A stretch of 36,795 nucleotides of DNA from a bacterium (GTDB lineage Bacteria > Bacillota > Bacilli > Lactobacillales > Streptococcaceae). The DNA lies in NCBI GenBank assembly GCA_905221125.1, contig CAJNBY010000017.1:1-36795 (forward strand), written 5' to 3'. The notes under the pieces are model-generated. The model made no database searches, had not been told where the DNA came from, and was given only the letters and a program-made list of their open reading frames with translations. Of this stretch, positions 24,126 to 32,983 are shown one piece after another (positions within the stretch are counted from its first letter, which is position 1; the number at the start of each line of letters is the position of its first letter). Position numbers and translations under genes: made by a program.

Positions 24126-24908
24126 TTAAGAAAAGTCAGCCTTGCTTTTCACGTCGCTGTATTCTTCAGCGATTTCTTGACTGAGGATGTCCTCATAGGC
24201 AGGAAGTTGGATGTCCTGACCATATTTCTTCTTGAGGGCAGTAGTGACTAGGCGATAAGCTAGATTGGCATTACGAGAGAGGATAGGTCCGTGGAAGTAA
24301 GAACCAAAGACATTCTTATAATGAACCCCTTCACCGACCTTTTCTTCGTTATTTCCATTTCCATAGACAACCTGTCCCAGCGGTTTTTGGTCGTCAGAGA
24401 GGAAGGTACGGCCTTGGTGATTTTCAAATCCATAGTAGGTTTCATCGAAATCTTCATTGTGAATCTTGATATCACCGATAAAGCGATTATTGGTCTGGTT
24501 GAGGGTGTAGTGACCCATAACCCCTAGCCCTTCGATACGTTTACCTGAAGCTTCAACATAATATTGGCCCAATAGTTGAAAACCACCGCAGATAGCGAGA
24601 ACCACACCGTCGTTTTGGATGTAGTTGTCAATGCTCTCTTTTTTAGCAGGTAGGTCGTCTGCAATGATACTCTGTTCAAAGTCTTGACCGCCACCGAAAA
24701 AGGCGATATCATAGTACTTTTCATCAAAGTCATCATGGAGAGAAACGATGTCAACCGTCACATGGGACCCCAGCTTTTCAGCCACATACTTGAGCATGAG
24801 GATGTTTCCATTGTCCCCGTAGGTATTCATGAGGTTGCCATAGAGGTGGGCAATGTTGAGCTGATATGGGTAAGTGCCAGCTTTTGAGGAAAGTGAAGTA
24901 TAAACCAT
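24126..24908 (-). CDS. gatD: Lipid II isoglutaminyl synthase, glutaminase subunit
   Basis: A 260-residue class I glutamine amidotransferase-like subunit. It releases ammonia from glutamine for the MurT subunit, which amidates the D-glutamate of lipid II; this amidation is needed for efficient cross-linking in streptococci. The nucleophile is C107 in [10 protein letters not shown], and H206 in GSYFHGPIL is the partner histidine. There is no separate synthetase domain. Its ATG overlaps the murT stop (TAATG), so the two are translationally coupled. Confidence 0.95.
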   Translation of the reverse strand: MVYTSLSSKAGTYPYQLNIAHLYGNLMNTYGDNGNILMLKYVAEKLGSHVTVDIVSLHDDFDEKYYDIAFFGGGQDFEQSIIADDLPAKKESIDNYIQNDGVVLAICGGFQLLGQYYVEASGKRIEGLGVMGHYTLNQTNNRFIGDIKIHNEDFDETYYGFENHQGRTFLSDDQKPLGQVVYGNGNNEEKVGEGVHYKNVFGSYFHGPILSRNANLAYRLVTTALKKKYGQDIQLPAYEDILSQEIAEEYSDVKSKADFS

Positions 24909-26251
24909 TAGTTCATCTCCTTTCTAACAATCTGACGACTAGCCAGCAGTTCTCGGAATTCCAGCATAGCAGTATAGGTAGCTAGGATATAGGCATGCTT
25001 GCAATCTTGATTCTCAATGGTCTTGAGAACTTGCTCCAGATTACTTGTCTCAGTGATTTTCTCAGCTGGGTAACCAGTCACACGAAGACGACGTGCAATT
25101 TCAGAATGGCGAACACCGCCAGCGTTGATTTCAGGAATGTCCATGTCAGTGATTTGTTCAAAGTCCGCATCCCAAATCCAGCTAGTGTCAATACCGTCTG
25201 CATAGTTGGCATTGAGGAGAACAGATAGGCTAAATGGATAAGGTGCTAGTTTAATCATCTCGATAGCTTGGGTAGCACCGACTGGATTTTTAATCAAAAC
25301 AAGGGTGCATTCTTTATCACCGATATGGAAGGTTTCTTGGCGTCCAAAGACAGCACGGCTCTTGTCAAATCCCTGCTTGATGAGTTGGGAATCGGCACCA
25401 AGGAAACGGGCGATAGCAACCGCAGCTAGGGCATTGTAGATATTGTAGAGCCCACCGATTTGAATTCCGTATTCTTGTCCGTCGATGACAAAGCGAGAAC
25501 GATTGTTGGTCAACTCAACCAGTTCTGTCAAACGATAGTCCAGATTAGGACGTTTACATCCGCAGCCTTCACAGATATAGGCACCTAAGTTTGCATAGGT
25601 ATTGTGCTCATATTTGAGGATGCTTTGACAGTCGGGACAAAGAATACCTTCGGTATTATAGTGAGCCAGTTGGGCTGGCCCTTTTTCCAAGTCAAAACCA
25701 AAATACTGAACAGGATTTGGAATAGCTGGCTTGTAGAAAAGGGGACTGTCACCATTGAGGAGGACAGTAGCCGTAGGCACCTTACGAATGGCATCCAAAA
25801 TCATCTTATAAGTTGTGTAAATCTCACCATAGCGGTCCATCTGGTCACGGAAGATATTCGTGATGACAAAAAGGCTAGGTTGGATATAGTCACAGATACG
25901 AGATAGACTGGCTTCGTCAATTTCTAGTACGGCAATGTTTTTCCCAGTTTTAGAACCCTTGGCGGTTAGGAAGGTTGTTGCAATCCCTGTAATCATGTTG
26001 GCACCGCTTGGATTAGTCAGAACTTGACCATAAACCTCTTCTAAAATGCCGACAGTGAGGGCAGTTGTCAAGGTTTTTCCATTGGTTCCAGTGACCACGA
26101 CAATCTCGTAGTTCTGAGCTAGGTTTTGTAAAATATCTTTATCGAATTGAAGGGCAAGTTTTCCTGGGAGAGTACTTCCACGGCCAAGACGGCTTAAAAT
26201 GAAGTGGGAAGAACGCCCAGCTAGAAGGCCCAAAGTAGTTTTTAAGTTCAT
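24908..26251 (-). CDS. murT: Lipid II isoglutaminyl synthase, Mur-ligase-like subunit
   Basis: 447 residues. The ATP-binding motif VTGTNGKT is at residues 53-60. A zinc ribbon within the central domain has C205, C208, C227 and C230 (plus C232). The C-terminal MurT-specific domain follows, with DADFEQ and the [14 protein letters not shown] segment. With GatD it converts D-isoglutamate to D-isoglutamine in lipid II. No Shine-Dalgarno is present; an extended -10 (TGATATAAT, minus strand) ends 6 nt before the ATG. Partner gatD overlaps by one base. Confidence 0.95.
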   Translation of the reverse strand: MNLKTTLGLLAGRSSHFILSRLGRGSTLPGKLALQFDKDILQNLAQNYEIVVVTGTNGKTLTTALTVGILEEVYGQVLTNPSGANMITGIATTFLTAKGSKTGKNIAVLEIDEASLSRICDYIQPSLFVITNIFRDQMDRYGEIYTTYKMILDAIRKVPTATVLLNGDSPLFYKPAIPNPVQYFGFDLEKGPAQLAHYNTEGILCPDCQSILKYEHNTYANLGAYICEGCGCKRPNLDYRLTELVELTNNRSRFVIDGQEYGIQIGGLYNIYNALAAVAIARFLGADSQLIKQGFDKSRAVFGRQETFHIGDKECTLVLIKNPVGATQAIEMIKLAPYPFSLSVLLNANYADGIDTSWIWDADFEQITDMDIPEINAGGVRHSEIARRLRVTGYPAEKITETSNLEQVLKTIENQDCKHAYILATYTAMLEFRELLASRQIVRKEMN

Positions 26252-26257
26252 GTTTCT

Positions 26258-26266
26258 ATTATATCA
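26258..26266 (-). promoter_or_regulatory. Extended -10 abutting murT
   Basis: On the minus strand, TGATATAAT (-10 at 26258-26263), then 6 nt, then the ATG. No ribosome-binding site is visible, predicting a leaderless murT–gatD mRNA. Confidence 0.6.
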
Positions 26267-26302
26267 CAAAAGAGGGAAAAGACAGATTTGAGATTTCGCA
26301 GA

Positions 26303-26329
26303 AGTAAAAACAGCCCAGAGAGGGCTGTT
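26303..26329 (-). terminator. Terminator of the Har gene
   Basis: AACAGCCC (26309-26316) and GGGCTGTT (26322-26329) around AGAGA, with a T-run on the minus strand. Confidence 0.8.
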
Positions 26330-26349
26330 CGATACGATTAAATCTTAAC

Positions 26350-27666
26350 TTAAATCGCAAACAAGTCATTCAAGTTCTCAGCCAAGGTTGGGTGAGTGAA
26401 GATTTGTTTTGTGAAGTAAGTGTAAGGAATCTTGTTGTCCATAGCAACAGTGATGATGTTGATGATTTCTTGAGAACCTTCTGAGAAGATGCTTGCTCCA
26501 AGAATTTCTTTTGTTTCAGTATTAACAACAGCTTTGAAAGCTCCACGAAGGTCTCCATTTACGTGACCACGAGGCATTGCTGCAACAGGGATTTCCTTCA
26601 CTGCGTATGGAAGTTTCAAATCAGCTGCTTGGCTTTCAGTCAAACCAACTTGTGAAAGTGCAGGTGTGATGAACATAGTGTTTGGTACATTGAGACGGTC
26701 TTCAAGTGTGTAGCTGCCATCTCCAGCAAGGTAGCTGTAAACAACACGGAAGTCATCAAGGGAAATGTAAGTAAATTGAAGTCCACCGTTGACATCTCCA
26801 ACTGCAAAGACACCAGGAACGTTTGTTTGACAATGTTTGTCTACTTTAATAGCGCCGCGTTCAGTCAGTTCAATATCTGTATTTTCAAGTTGAAGTGGTT
26901 CTACGTTTGGTTTGCGTCCAGTTGCGTAGAGAAGGGCATCAAAGCGGTAAGTTTCGTTTTCAGTTACGACGAGAACTTGGTCACCGTCGTTTTTGATTTC
27001 AGTTGTACGGATGTTTTGAAGCAGTTCAATACCATCTTCTTCCATGTATTGTTTAGCAAGAGCTGCGATGGAAGGTTCTGCACGAGGTAGGAAAGTATCC
27101 AAAGCATCTAGGACTGTAACCTTGCTTCCAAGTTTGTTGTAAAGGCCAGCAAATTCAAGACCGATGTTTCCGCCACCAAGAACACCAAGTTTTTCAGGCA
27201 ATTTGTCCAAGTTTTGGATACCTGTTGAGTCAAAGACGTTTTTGCTTGTAGCAAGTCCTGGAATTGGCAAGACGTTTGAAACAGCACCAGTGTTGATGAC
27301 GATAGTTTCAGCAGTTAGTTCTTTCTTTTCATCACCAGCTTGGATTTCGATGACTTTATTTGAAAGGAAGTGAGCTTCCGCATCAAAAATATCGACACCT
27401 GTACCAGCAACAGTTGCATAGTTTTTACCGTTGAGGCGACCAGTGATAGTATTTTTTGTAGCAATCACTTCTTCAAAAGACAAGTCTTTCTCAGCAGCAA
27501 CCAGCAAAGTTTTAGTTGGGATACAACCAATGTTGATACAAGTTCCACCGTACATAGCTTTGCTACGTTCAACGAGGGCAACTTTTTTGCCAGCTGAAGC
27601 CAATTTACCAGCTAGTGTTTTACCAGCTTTACCAAATCCGATAACGATTAAATCATAAGTTAACAT
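26350..27666 (-). CDS. har: Flavoprotein disulfide reductase, probable hypothiocyanous acid reductase
   Basis: A 438-residue class I pyridine nucleotide-disulfide oxidoreductase. The FAD motif IVIGFGKAGKTLAGKLA is at the N-terminus, redox cysteines C43 and C48 are in GGTCINIGC, and the NAD(P)H motif is GVLGGGNIGLEFAG. The C-terminal dimerisation domain carries HPTLAEN. It resembles the RclA/MerA-like group without an extra metal-binding domain. In pneumococcus a protein of this type (Har) reduces hypothiocyanous acid made by host lactoperoxidase. AGGAGGAAGATAA precedes the ATG, with TAGAAT as -10 (revcomp 27691-27696). Assignment to Har rather than another member is by gene context. Confidence 0.85.
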   Translation of the reverse strand: MLTYDLIVIGFGKAGKTLAGKLASAGKKVALVERSKAMYGGTCINIGCIPTKTLLVAAEKDLSFEEVIATKNTITGRLNGKNYATVAGTGVDIFDAEAHFLSNKVIEIQAGDEKKELTAETIVINTGAVSNVLPIPGLATSKNVFDSTGIQNLDKLPEKLGVLGGGNIGLEFAGLYNKLGSKVTVLDALDTFLPRAEPSIAALAKQYMEEDGIELLQNIRTTEIKNDGDQVLVVTENETYRFDALLYATGRKPNVEPLQLENTDIELTERGAIKVDKHCQTNVPGVFAVGDVNGGLQFTYISLDDFRVVYSYLAGDGSYTLEDRLNVPNTMFITPALSQVGLTESQAADLKLPYAVKEIPVAAMPRGHVNGDLRGAFKAVVNTETKEILGASIFSEGSQEIINIITVAMDNKIPYTYFTKQIFTHPTLAENLNDLFAI

Positions 27667-27994
27667 TTATCTTCCTCCTATTCGAATTTCATTCTAGCAC
27701 AAGAAAAAAACTTTTGCACAAATCTGCTACGCTTTAAAAAAGTTTATGAAATAGTGGAAATTTCATCCTCATTTTCTAAGGAAAATCGTTTACATGACAT
27801 TATCGACGGATTTAGCTATCTTTTGTTCTGGTCTTGTGTTATACTAGATAGGTTGCAAAGAAAACAGTACTTTTCTTTTGTGGAAAAGAAGCAACACGAT
27901 TTTGTATCCAGTATATGAAAATACGTCATAAAAAGAAAAGTATAAACTAAGCCCTATAAGGTGGCTTCGCACCACCTTTAGAAAGAAGAATAAC
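27667..27994. other. Divergent promoter region and cshA leader
   Basis: A 328-nt spacer. The left end carries the Har promoter on the minus strand. On the plus strand an extended -10 TGTTATACT (27837-27845) would start a leader of about 143 nt before the helicase gene. The leader contains a hairpin AAGGTGG/CCACCTT (27958-27978) just before the start region, which may affect translation. Confidence 0.6.
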
Positions 27995-29560
27995 GTGAAA
28001 TTTAATGAATTAAACTTGTCTGCTGATTTGCTAGCAGAGATTGAAAAAGCTGGTTTTGTAGAAGCCAGTCCTATCCAAGAACAAACCATTCCCTTGGCCC
28101 TCGAAGGTAAGGATGTTATCGGTCAAGCTCAGACTGGTACAGGAAAAACTGCAGCCTTTGGTTTGCCTACCCTTGAAAAAATCCGTACAGAAGAAGCGAC
28201 CATCCAAGCCTTGGTCATCGCTCCGACTCGTGAACTCGCTGTTCAAAGTCAAGAGGAACTCTTCCGCTTTGGTCGTAGCAAGGGAGTCAAAGTCCGTTCA
28301 GTATATGGCGGATCAAGCATTGAAAAACAAATTAAGGCTCTTAAATCTGGTGCTCATATCGTGGTGGGAACTCCAGGTCGTCTCTTGGACTTGATTAAAC
28401 GCAAGGCCTTGAAATTACAAGATATTGAAACTCTTATCCTTGATGAAGCGGATGAAATGCTCAACATGGGCTTCCTTGAAGACATCGAAGCTATCATCTC
28501 GCGTGTCCCAGAAAGCCGTCAAACTTTGCTTTTTTCAGCAACTATGCCAGATGCCATCAAACGTATCGGTGTTCAGTTTATGAAAGAGCCTGAGCATGTC
28601 AAGATTGCGGCTAAGGAATTGACAACAGAATTGGTTGACCAGTACTATATCCGAGTTAAAGAACAAGAAAAATTTGATACTATGACCCGTCTTATGGATG
28701 TGGAACAGCCAGAACTTGCTATCGTATTTGGCCGTACAAAACGTCGTGTGGACGAATTGACTCGTGGACTTAAAATCCGTGGCTTCCGTGCAGAAGGAAT
28801 TCATGGAGACCTAGACCAAAACAAACGTCTTCGTGTTCTTCGTGACTTCAAAAACGGCAATCTTGATGTCTTGGTTGCAACAGACGTTGCAGCGCGTGGT
28901 TTGGATATTTCAGGTGTGACCCATGTCTATAACTACGATATCCCACAAGATCCTGAAAGTTATGTTCACCGTATCGGTCGTACAGGTCGTGCTGGTAAAT
29001 CAGGTCAATCAATTACCTTTGTTTCTCCAAACGAAATGGGCTACCTTCAAATTATTGAAAACTTGACTAAGAAGCGCATGAAAGGTCTTAAACCTGCAAG
29101 TGCAGAAGAAGCCTTCCAAGCTAAAAAACAAGTAGCTCTCAAGAAAATCGAACGTGATTTTGCAGATGAGACAATCCGTGGCAATTTTGAGAAATTTGGT
29201 AAGGATGCCCGTAAGCTGGCTGCTGAATTTACTCCAGAAGAATTGGCCATGTATATCTTGAGTCTGACTGTCCAAGATCCAGATAGCCTTCCTGAAGTGG
29301 AAATTGCGCGTGAAAAACCACTGCCATTTAAACCATCAGGTAATGGCTTCGGTGGTAAAGGTAAGGGAGGTCGTCGTGGAGATGACCGTCGTGATCGCGA
29401 ACGCCGTGGCAATGGTCGCCGTGATGATTTCAAAAAAGGCAGTCGTGGAAATGATCGTTATGATAAGGAAAAACGTTACCGTAAGGATAATAAAAAACCA
29501 CGCACTACTTCAAGCGAAAAGAAAACAGGCTTTGTTATTCGTAACAAGGGCGATAAATAA
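27995..29560 (+). CDS. cshA: DEAD-box ATP-dependent RNA helicase
   Basis: A 521-residue helicase. The Q motif is ASPIQEQTIP, motif I AQTGTGKT (45-52), motif II DEAD near residue 150, motif III SAT, motif V ATDVAARGLD and motif VI HRIGRTGR. The C-terminal tail beyond residue 440 is rich in Gly, Arg and Asp (RRGDDRRDRERRGNGRR), suited to RNA binding. It remodels mRNA and rRNA and often acts in cold growth and mRNA decay; the CshA/DeaD naming follows other Firmicutes. Translation starts at a GTG (27995) behind AAAGAAGAA and a leader hairpin. Terminator at 29562-29591. Confidence 0.94.
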   Translation: MKFNELNLSADLLAEIEKAGFVEASPIQEQTIPLALEGKDVIGQAQTGTGKTAAFGLPTLEKIRTEEATIQALVIAPTRELAVQSQEELFRFGRSKGVKVRSVYGGSSIEKQIKALKSGAHIVVGTPGRLLDLIKRKALKLQDIETLILDEADEMLNMGFLEDIEAIISRVPESRQTLLFSATMPDAIKRIGVQFMKEPEHVKIAAKELTTELVDQYYIRVKEQEKFDTMTRLMDVEQPELAIVFGRTKRRVDELTRGLKIRGFRAEGIHGDLDQNKRLRVLRDFKNGNLDVLVATDVAARGLDISGVTHVYNYDIPQDPESYVHRIGRTGRAGKSGQSITFVSPNEMGYLQIIENLTKKRMKGLKPASAEEAFQAKKQVALKKIERDFADETIRGNFEKFGKDARKLAAEFTPEELAMYILSLTVQDPDSLPEVEIAREKPLPFKPSGNGFGGKGKGGRRGDDRRDRERRGNGRRDDFKKGSRGNDRYDKEKRYRKDNKKPRTTSSEKKTGFVIRNKGDK

Positions 29561-29561
29561 G

Positions 29562-29591
29562 AAAAAGCGGTTCAAAATGAATCGCTTTTTT
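29562..29591 (+). terminator. Terminator of cshA
   Basis: AAGCGGTTC and GAATCGCTT pair with one G·T and are followed by a T-run. Confidence 0.85.
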
Positions 29592-29745
29592 ATATAAGGA
29601 GACCGAATGGAAAAAGAAAGATAAATAAAATAGATATATTATCTTCTTGTGATATTATAATACACAAAAATAGGGAGCTTGTCAATAGAAAAGAAGCAAT
29701 TTAATTAAAAATATTCTTGTTTTTTCAAATTGCAATTAAATAAGC

Positions 29746-29760
29746 AATTTTCAGATAATA
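29746..29760 (+). promoter_or_regulatory. Candidate CodY box upstream of codY
   Basis: AATTTTCAGATAATA matches the CodY consensus AATTTTCWGAAAATT at 13 of 15 positions and lies immediately before the codY -35. This fits CodY repressing its own gene. Confidence 0.65.
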
Positions 29761-29761
29761 A

Positions 29762-29790
29762 TTGAAAATTCAAGCTGTTTATGTTATAAT
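29762..29790 (+). promoter_or_regulatory. Promoter of codY
   Basis: TTGAAA (29762-29767), 17 bp, TATAAT (29785-29790) with an upstream TG (29782-29783). Confidence 0.85.
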
Positions 29791-29816
29791 GATAGCGATT
29801 AAATTCGAGGTGAAAA

Positions 29817-30605
29817 ATGGCACATTTATTAGAAAAAACTAGAAAAATTACTTCTATCCTGAAGCGCTCAGACGAGCAGTTGCAGGAAGAACTCCCCTAC
29901 AATGCGATTACACGTCAATTGGCAGATATCATTGACTGTAATGCTTGTATCGTTAATAGCAAGGGTCGTCTCCTTGGCTATTTTATGCGTTATAAAACCA
30001 ATACAGATCGTGTAGAGCAATTCTTCCAAACGAAGATTTTCCCGGATGACTATGTACAGGGCGCGAACATGATCTACGATACAGAAGCCAATCTGACAGT
30101 TGATCATGATTTGAGTATTTTCCCTGTGGAAAGTCGTGCTGATTTTCCTGATGGCTTAACAACCATTGCACCGATTCATGTATCAGGGATTCGTCTTGGT
30201 TCTTTGATTATTTGGCGTAATGATAAGAAATTCGAAGATGAGGACTTGATCCTTGTTGAGATTGCCAGTACCGTTGTTGGGATTCAGCTCCTCAACTTCC
30301 AACGTGAAGAAGACGAGAAAAATATCCGTCGTCGTACTGCTGTGACCATGGCGGTCAATACCCTTTCTTACTCAGAACTCCGTGCTGTTTCAGCAATTTT
30401 AGGGGAGTTAAACGGAAATGAGGGACAGTTGACTGCGTCAGTGATTGCAGACCGTATCGGTATTACCCGTTCTGTGATCGTTAATGCCCTTCGCAAACTT
30501 GAATCTGCTGGGATTATTGAAAGTCGCTCACTTGGAATGAAGGGAACCTATCTTAAGGTCTTGATTTCAGATATTTTTGAAGAAGTGAAGAAAAGAGATT
30601 ACTAA
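29817..30605 (+). CDS. codY: GTP- and branched-chain-amino-acid-sensing transcriptional regulator
   Basis: 262 residues. The N-terminal GAF-type sensing domain (about 1-155) includes the residues around [14 protein letters not shown], and the C-terminal winged helix-turn-helix contains [20 protein letters not shown] (about 204-223). It represses amino acid biosynthesis, transport and other nutrient genes when isoleucine, leucine, valine and, in many species, GTP are plentiful. RBS GAGGTGAAAA. A CodY-like box overlaps the promoter region. The stop codon shares a base with the pncA start. Confidence 0.97.
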   Translation: MAHLLEKTRKITSILKRSDEQLQEELPYNAITRQLADIIDCNACIVNSKGRLLGYFMRYKTNTDRVEQFFQTKIFPDDYVQGANMIYDTEANLTVDHDLSIFPVESRADFPDGLTTIAPIHVSGIRLGSLIIWRNDKKFEDEDLILVEIASTVVGIQLLNFQREEDEKNIRRRTAVTMAVNTLSYSELRAVSAILGELNGNEGQLTASVIADRIGITRSVIVNALRKLESAGIIESRSLGMKGTYLKVLISDIFEEVKKRDY

Positions 30606-31180
30606 TGGCTAAAGCTTTAATTTCGATTGATTATACAGAAGATTTTGTTGCTGATAGTGGAAAATTGACAGCAGGCGCTCCAGCTCAGGCGATTTCGGAT
30701 GCCATCAGCAAGGTAACTAGATTAGCTTTTGAAAGAGGAGATTACATCTTCTTTACTATCGATGCTCATGAGGAAAACGATTGTTTCCATCCAGAAAGTA
30801 AACTATTTCCTCCTCATAATTTGATTGGGACTAGTGGGCGTAATTTATACGGAGATTTGGGAACCTTTTATCAAGAGCATGGTTCAGACAGTCGTGTCTT
30901 TTGGATGGATAAACGTCATTACTCAGCTTTTTCAGGGACTGACTTGGATATCCGTTTGAGAGAGCGTCGCGTGTCTACAGTTATTTTAACAGGTGTTTTG
31001 ACAGACATCTGTGTCCTACATACAGCTATAGATGCCTATAATCTAGGATATGACATTGAAATTGTTAAACCAGCTGTTGCTTCCATCTGGCCTGAAAATC
31101 ATCAATTTGCCCTAGGTCATTTCAAAAACACACTTGGAGCTAAGTTAGTAGATGAAAATCTAAATGAACTTTCTGAGTGA
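30605..31180 (+). CDS. pncA: Nicotinamidase
   Basis: A 191-residue isochorismatase-fold hydrolase converting nicotinamide to nicotinate for NAD salvage. The catalytic triad is D9, K103 and C136 (TDICVLHTA); metal ligands are D53, H55 and H71. All are present, so the enzyme should be active. The ATG overlaps the codY stop by one base (TAATG), implying coupled expression. No terminator lies between pncA and the tRNA promoter. Length is typical. Confidence 0.95.
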   Translation: MAKALISIDYTEDFVADSGKLTAGAPAQAISDAISKVTRLAFERGDYIFFTIDAHEENDCFHPESKLFPPHNLIGTSGRNLYGDLGTFYQEHGSDSRVFWMDKRHYSAFSGTDLDIRLRERRVSTVILTGVLTDICVLHTAIDAYNLGYDIEIVKPAVASIWPENHQFALGHFKNTLGAKLVDENLNELSE

Positions 31181-31215
31181 TTTGGTTGTGAAATGAAAAA
31201 AATCTGAAAAAAGTG

Positions 31216-31244
31216 TTGACAAGCCTCCCAAAAATTGATATACT
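31216..31244 (+). promoter_or_regulatory. Promoter of tRNA-Leu
   Basis: TTGACA (31216-31221), 17 bp, TATACT (31239-31244). Confidence 0.88.
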
Positions 31245-31259
31245 AGTAAAGTAATCGAC

Positions 31260-31345
31260 GCGGGGATGGCGGAATTGGCAGACGCGCAGGACTAAGGATC
31301 CTGTGACCGCTTTAGGTCGTGAGGGTTCAAGTCCCTCTCTCCGCA
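31260..31345 (+). tRNA. tRNA-Leu(AAG)
   Basis: 86 nt with a class II long variable arm. The acceptor GCGGGGA pairs with TCTCCGC with one G·T. The anticodon stem CAGGA/TCCTG encloses loop CTAAGGA, giving anticodon AAG, which reads CTN leucine codons after deamination of A34 to inosine. The T-loop GGTTCAAGTCC is standard. CCA is not encoded. It has its own promoter and a terminator after it. Confidence 0.93.
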
Positions 31346-31351
31346 TAGGAT

Positions 31352-31383
31352 AAGAGTTAGCTTAGGCTAGCTCTTTTGTTTTT
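31352..31383 (+). terminator. Terminator of tRNA-Leu
   Basis: AAGAGTTAGC (31352-31361) pairs with 31366-31375 with one wobble, followed by TTTTG and more T residues. Confidence 0.8.
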
Positions 31384-31529
31384 GTGAGCTTTATAATATC
31401 TATGCTGGGCGTCCATCTCTTTCAGATAAATAATATAGTTTGAAATTTCTCCTGATTTTCTCTACTCTTTCTATTTTTTCCGAATAAATAGATAGAACCA
31501 TCAAATCTAGTAAGCCTAGATTTAAAATA

Positions 31530-31538
31530 TGGTATAAT
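31530..31538 (+). promoter_or_regulatory. Extended -10 promoter of the Rpn gene
   Basis: TGGTATAAT (TATAAT 31533-31538), directly followed by AAGGAGG and the ATG at 31554, so the leader is only about 10 nt. Confidence 0.65.
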
Positions 31539-31553
31539 AGAAGGAGGAAATGG

Positions 31554-32465
31554 ATGATTTTAAGACATCCGGGCATCAGCCCAACTAATGACTTGGTAGC
31601 TAAGAAAATCTTTAGCAATCCAGAAATCACTTGTCAATTTATTCGCGATATGCTGGACTTGCCTGCAAGAAATGTGACTATTTTGGAGGGGAGCAATATT
31701 CATGTACTACCTTCCCTGTCTTATTCAGTCCAAGATTTCTATACAAGTATAGACGTTTTGGCGGAGTTGGATAATGGCACACAGGTTATTATTGAGATTC
31801 AAGTTCATCATCAGAATTTTTTCATCAATCGCCTGTGGGCTTACTTGTGCAGTCAGGTAAATCAAAACCTCGAAAAAATTCGTCAACGTGAAGGTGATAC
31901 CCACCAGAGTTACAAGCATATCGCACCAGTATACGCTATTGCTATTGTGGATAGTAATTATTTCTCAGATGACTTGGCCTTCCATAGCTTTAGTATGCGA
32001 GAGGATACGACAGGTGAGGTCTTAACAATCACAAACAACGGTCAAGAAAACCATCTGGTCAAGATGGCATTCTTGGAATTAAAAAAATATAGAAAAACCA
32101 GCAAAGACGAGGTTCGCAAACCGTGGTTGGAGTTTTTTGGGAACAAGCCCTTTACCCAGCAACCCGAGCGAGCCATCAGCCAGGCAGACCAACTGCTAGA
32201 CTATAAGAGCTGGTCCGAGGAGGACAGGAAAATGTTTAGTCAACTACGTATGCGTGAAGAACAAGCATTGTTAGCACAGGACTATGCCTTGGAAACTGCT
32301 AGGGCAGAAGGGATTGAACAAGGCCGAGCAGAGGGAGTTGAACAAGGTCTAGAGCGTGGGAAAATCTTTACCTTTCTAGATTTAGTACGCCAACATGTTT
32401 TAACTTCCGAATTTGCGAGTGAGCAATTGGGCATGACCGTTGCTGAGTTTGAGGCCTTGTTGTAA
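31554..32465 (+). CDS. Rpn-family (PD-(D/E)xK) nuclease, full length
   Basis: 303 residues of the Rpn/YhgA-like recombination-promoting nuclease family. The catalytic residues are D67 and E81/Q83 in SIDVLAEL and EIQVHHQ, the ExQ variant usual for this family. The C-terminal part has SWSEEDRKMF and a Gly/Glu/Gln-rich linker, then LGMTVAEFEALL. E. coli Rpn proteins are DNA endonucleases implicated in phage defence and are restrained by a short C-terminal isoform made from an internal start. Here GAGGAGG (32217-32223) lies 8 nt before an in-frame ATG (32232), which would give a 77-residue C-terminal product. AAGGAGG precedes the main start. Mobile-element flanks are not seen. Confidence 0.85.
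   Translation: MILRHPGISPTNDLVAKKIFSNPEITCQFIRDMLDLPARNVTILEGSNIHVLPSLSYSVQDFYTSIDVLAELDNGTQVIIEIQVHHQNFFINRLWAYLCSQVNQNLEKIRQREGDTHQSYKHIAPVYAIAIVDSNYFSDDLAFHSFSMREDTTGEVLTITNNGQENHLVKMAFLELKKYRKTSKDEVRKPWLEFFGNKPFTQQPERAISQADQLLDYKSWSEEDRKMFSQLRMREEQALLAQDYALETARAEGIEQGRAEGVEQGLERGKIFTFLDLVRQHVLTSEFASEQLGMTVAEFEALL
32232..32465 (+). CDS. Candidate internal short Rpn isoform (77 residues)
   Basis: In frame within the Rpn gene. GAGGAGG at 32217-32223 with 8-nt spacing places an ATG at 32232. The product contains only the C-terminal linker and end domain, without the nuclease. By analogy with E. coli it could bind and inhibit the full protein. The same motif encodes EEDRK in the protein, so the match could be coincidental. 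Translation is not shown. Confidence 0.4.
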   Translation: MFSQLRMREEQALLAQDYALETARAEGIEQGRAEGVEQGLERGKIFTFLDLVRQHVLTSEFASEQLGMTVAEFEALL

Positions 32466-32470
32466 GACCA

Positions 32471-32979
32471 GCACTAACGGTCAGAAAAACCATCTAGTCA
32501 AGATGGCATTCTTGGAATTAAAAAAATATAGAAAAACCAGCAAAGATAAGGTTCGTAAACCATGGTTGGAGTTTTTCGGGAATAAACCCTTTACCCAAGA
32601 ACCCGAGCGAGCCATCAGCCAGGCAGACCAACTGCTGGACTATAAAAGCTGGTCCGAGGAGGACAGGAAAATGTTTAGTGAACAACGCAGGCGTGAAGAA
32701 CAAGCATTGTTAGCGCAGGACTATGCCTTGGAACAAGCTGAGGAGAAAGGCTTAGAGCGTGGTCGAGCTGAGGGTCTTGAAAAAGGTCTTGAACAAGGTT
32801 TAGAACAAGGTTTAGAACAAGGTTTAGAACAAGGTCTAGAACGTGGGAAAGTTGAAGGAAGTTTCACTATGTTAGTAAAACTAGTCCGCCAAGGTCTGCT
32901 GCCATCTGAGGTTGCCAGCCAGCAGTTAGGTATGACTATCTCTGAGTTTGAAGAACTATTGAAAGTGCATCACGAATAA
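32471..32979 (+). pseudogene. Tandem C-terminal duplicate of the Rpn gene
   Basis: A second copy of the Rpn 3' half, beginning at NGQKNHLVKMAFLELKK (about 32471, matching 32034) and running to a stop at 32979; the nuclease domain is missing. The frame extends upstream only to a poor TTG at 32440. The best translational entry is the ATG at 32671, which has GAGGAGG (32656-32662) 8 nt upstream and would yield 102 residues. The linker is expanded by 12-bp repeats. It may be a decayed gene, or a stand-alone C-terminal protein able to pair with the intact nuclease. Confidence 0.7.
32773..32844 (+). repeat. Six 12-bp repeats encoding GLEQ-type units
   Basis: GGTCTTGAAAAA, GGTCTTGAACAA, three GGTTTAGAACAA, then GGTCTAGAACGT. 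The identical central units suggest slippage-driven length change in the linker. Confidence 0.9.
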
Positions 32980-32983
32980 GAAC

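Noticed and set aside
28031..29433. Minus-strand frames across the RNA helicase gene
   Set aside because: Antisense shadows caused by biased codon use in a strongly coding gene.
32440..32502. TTG-initiated start of the second Rpn ORF
   Set aside because: This part reads out of frame through the end of the first gene and encodes unrelated residues with no ribosome site.
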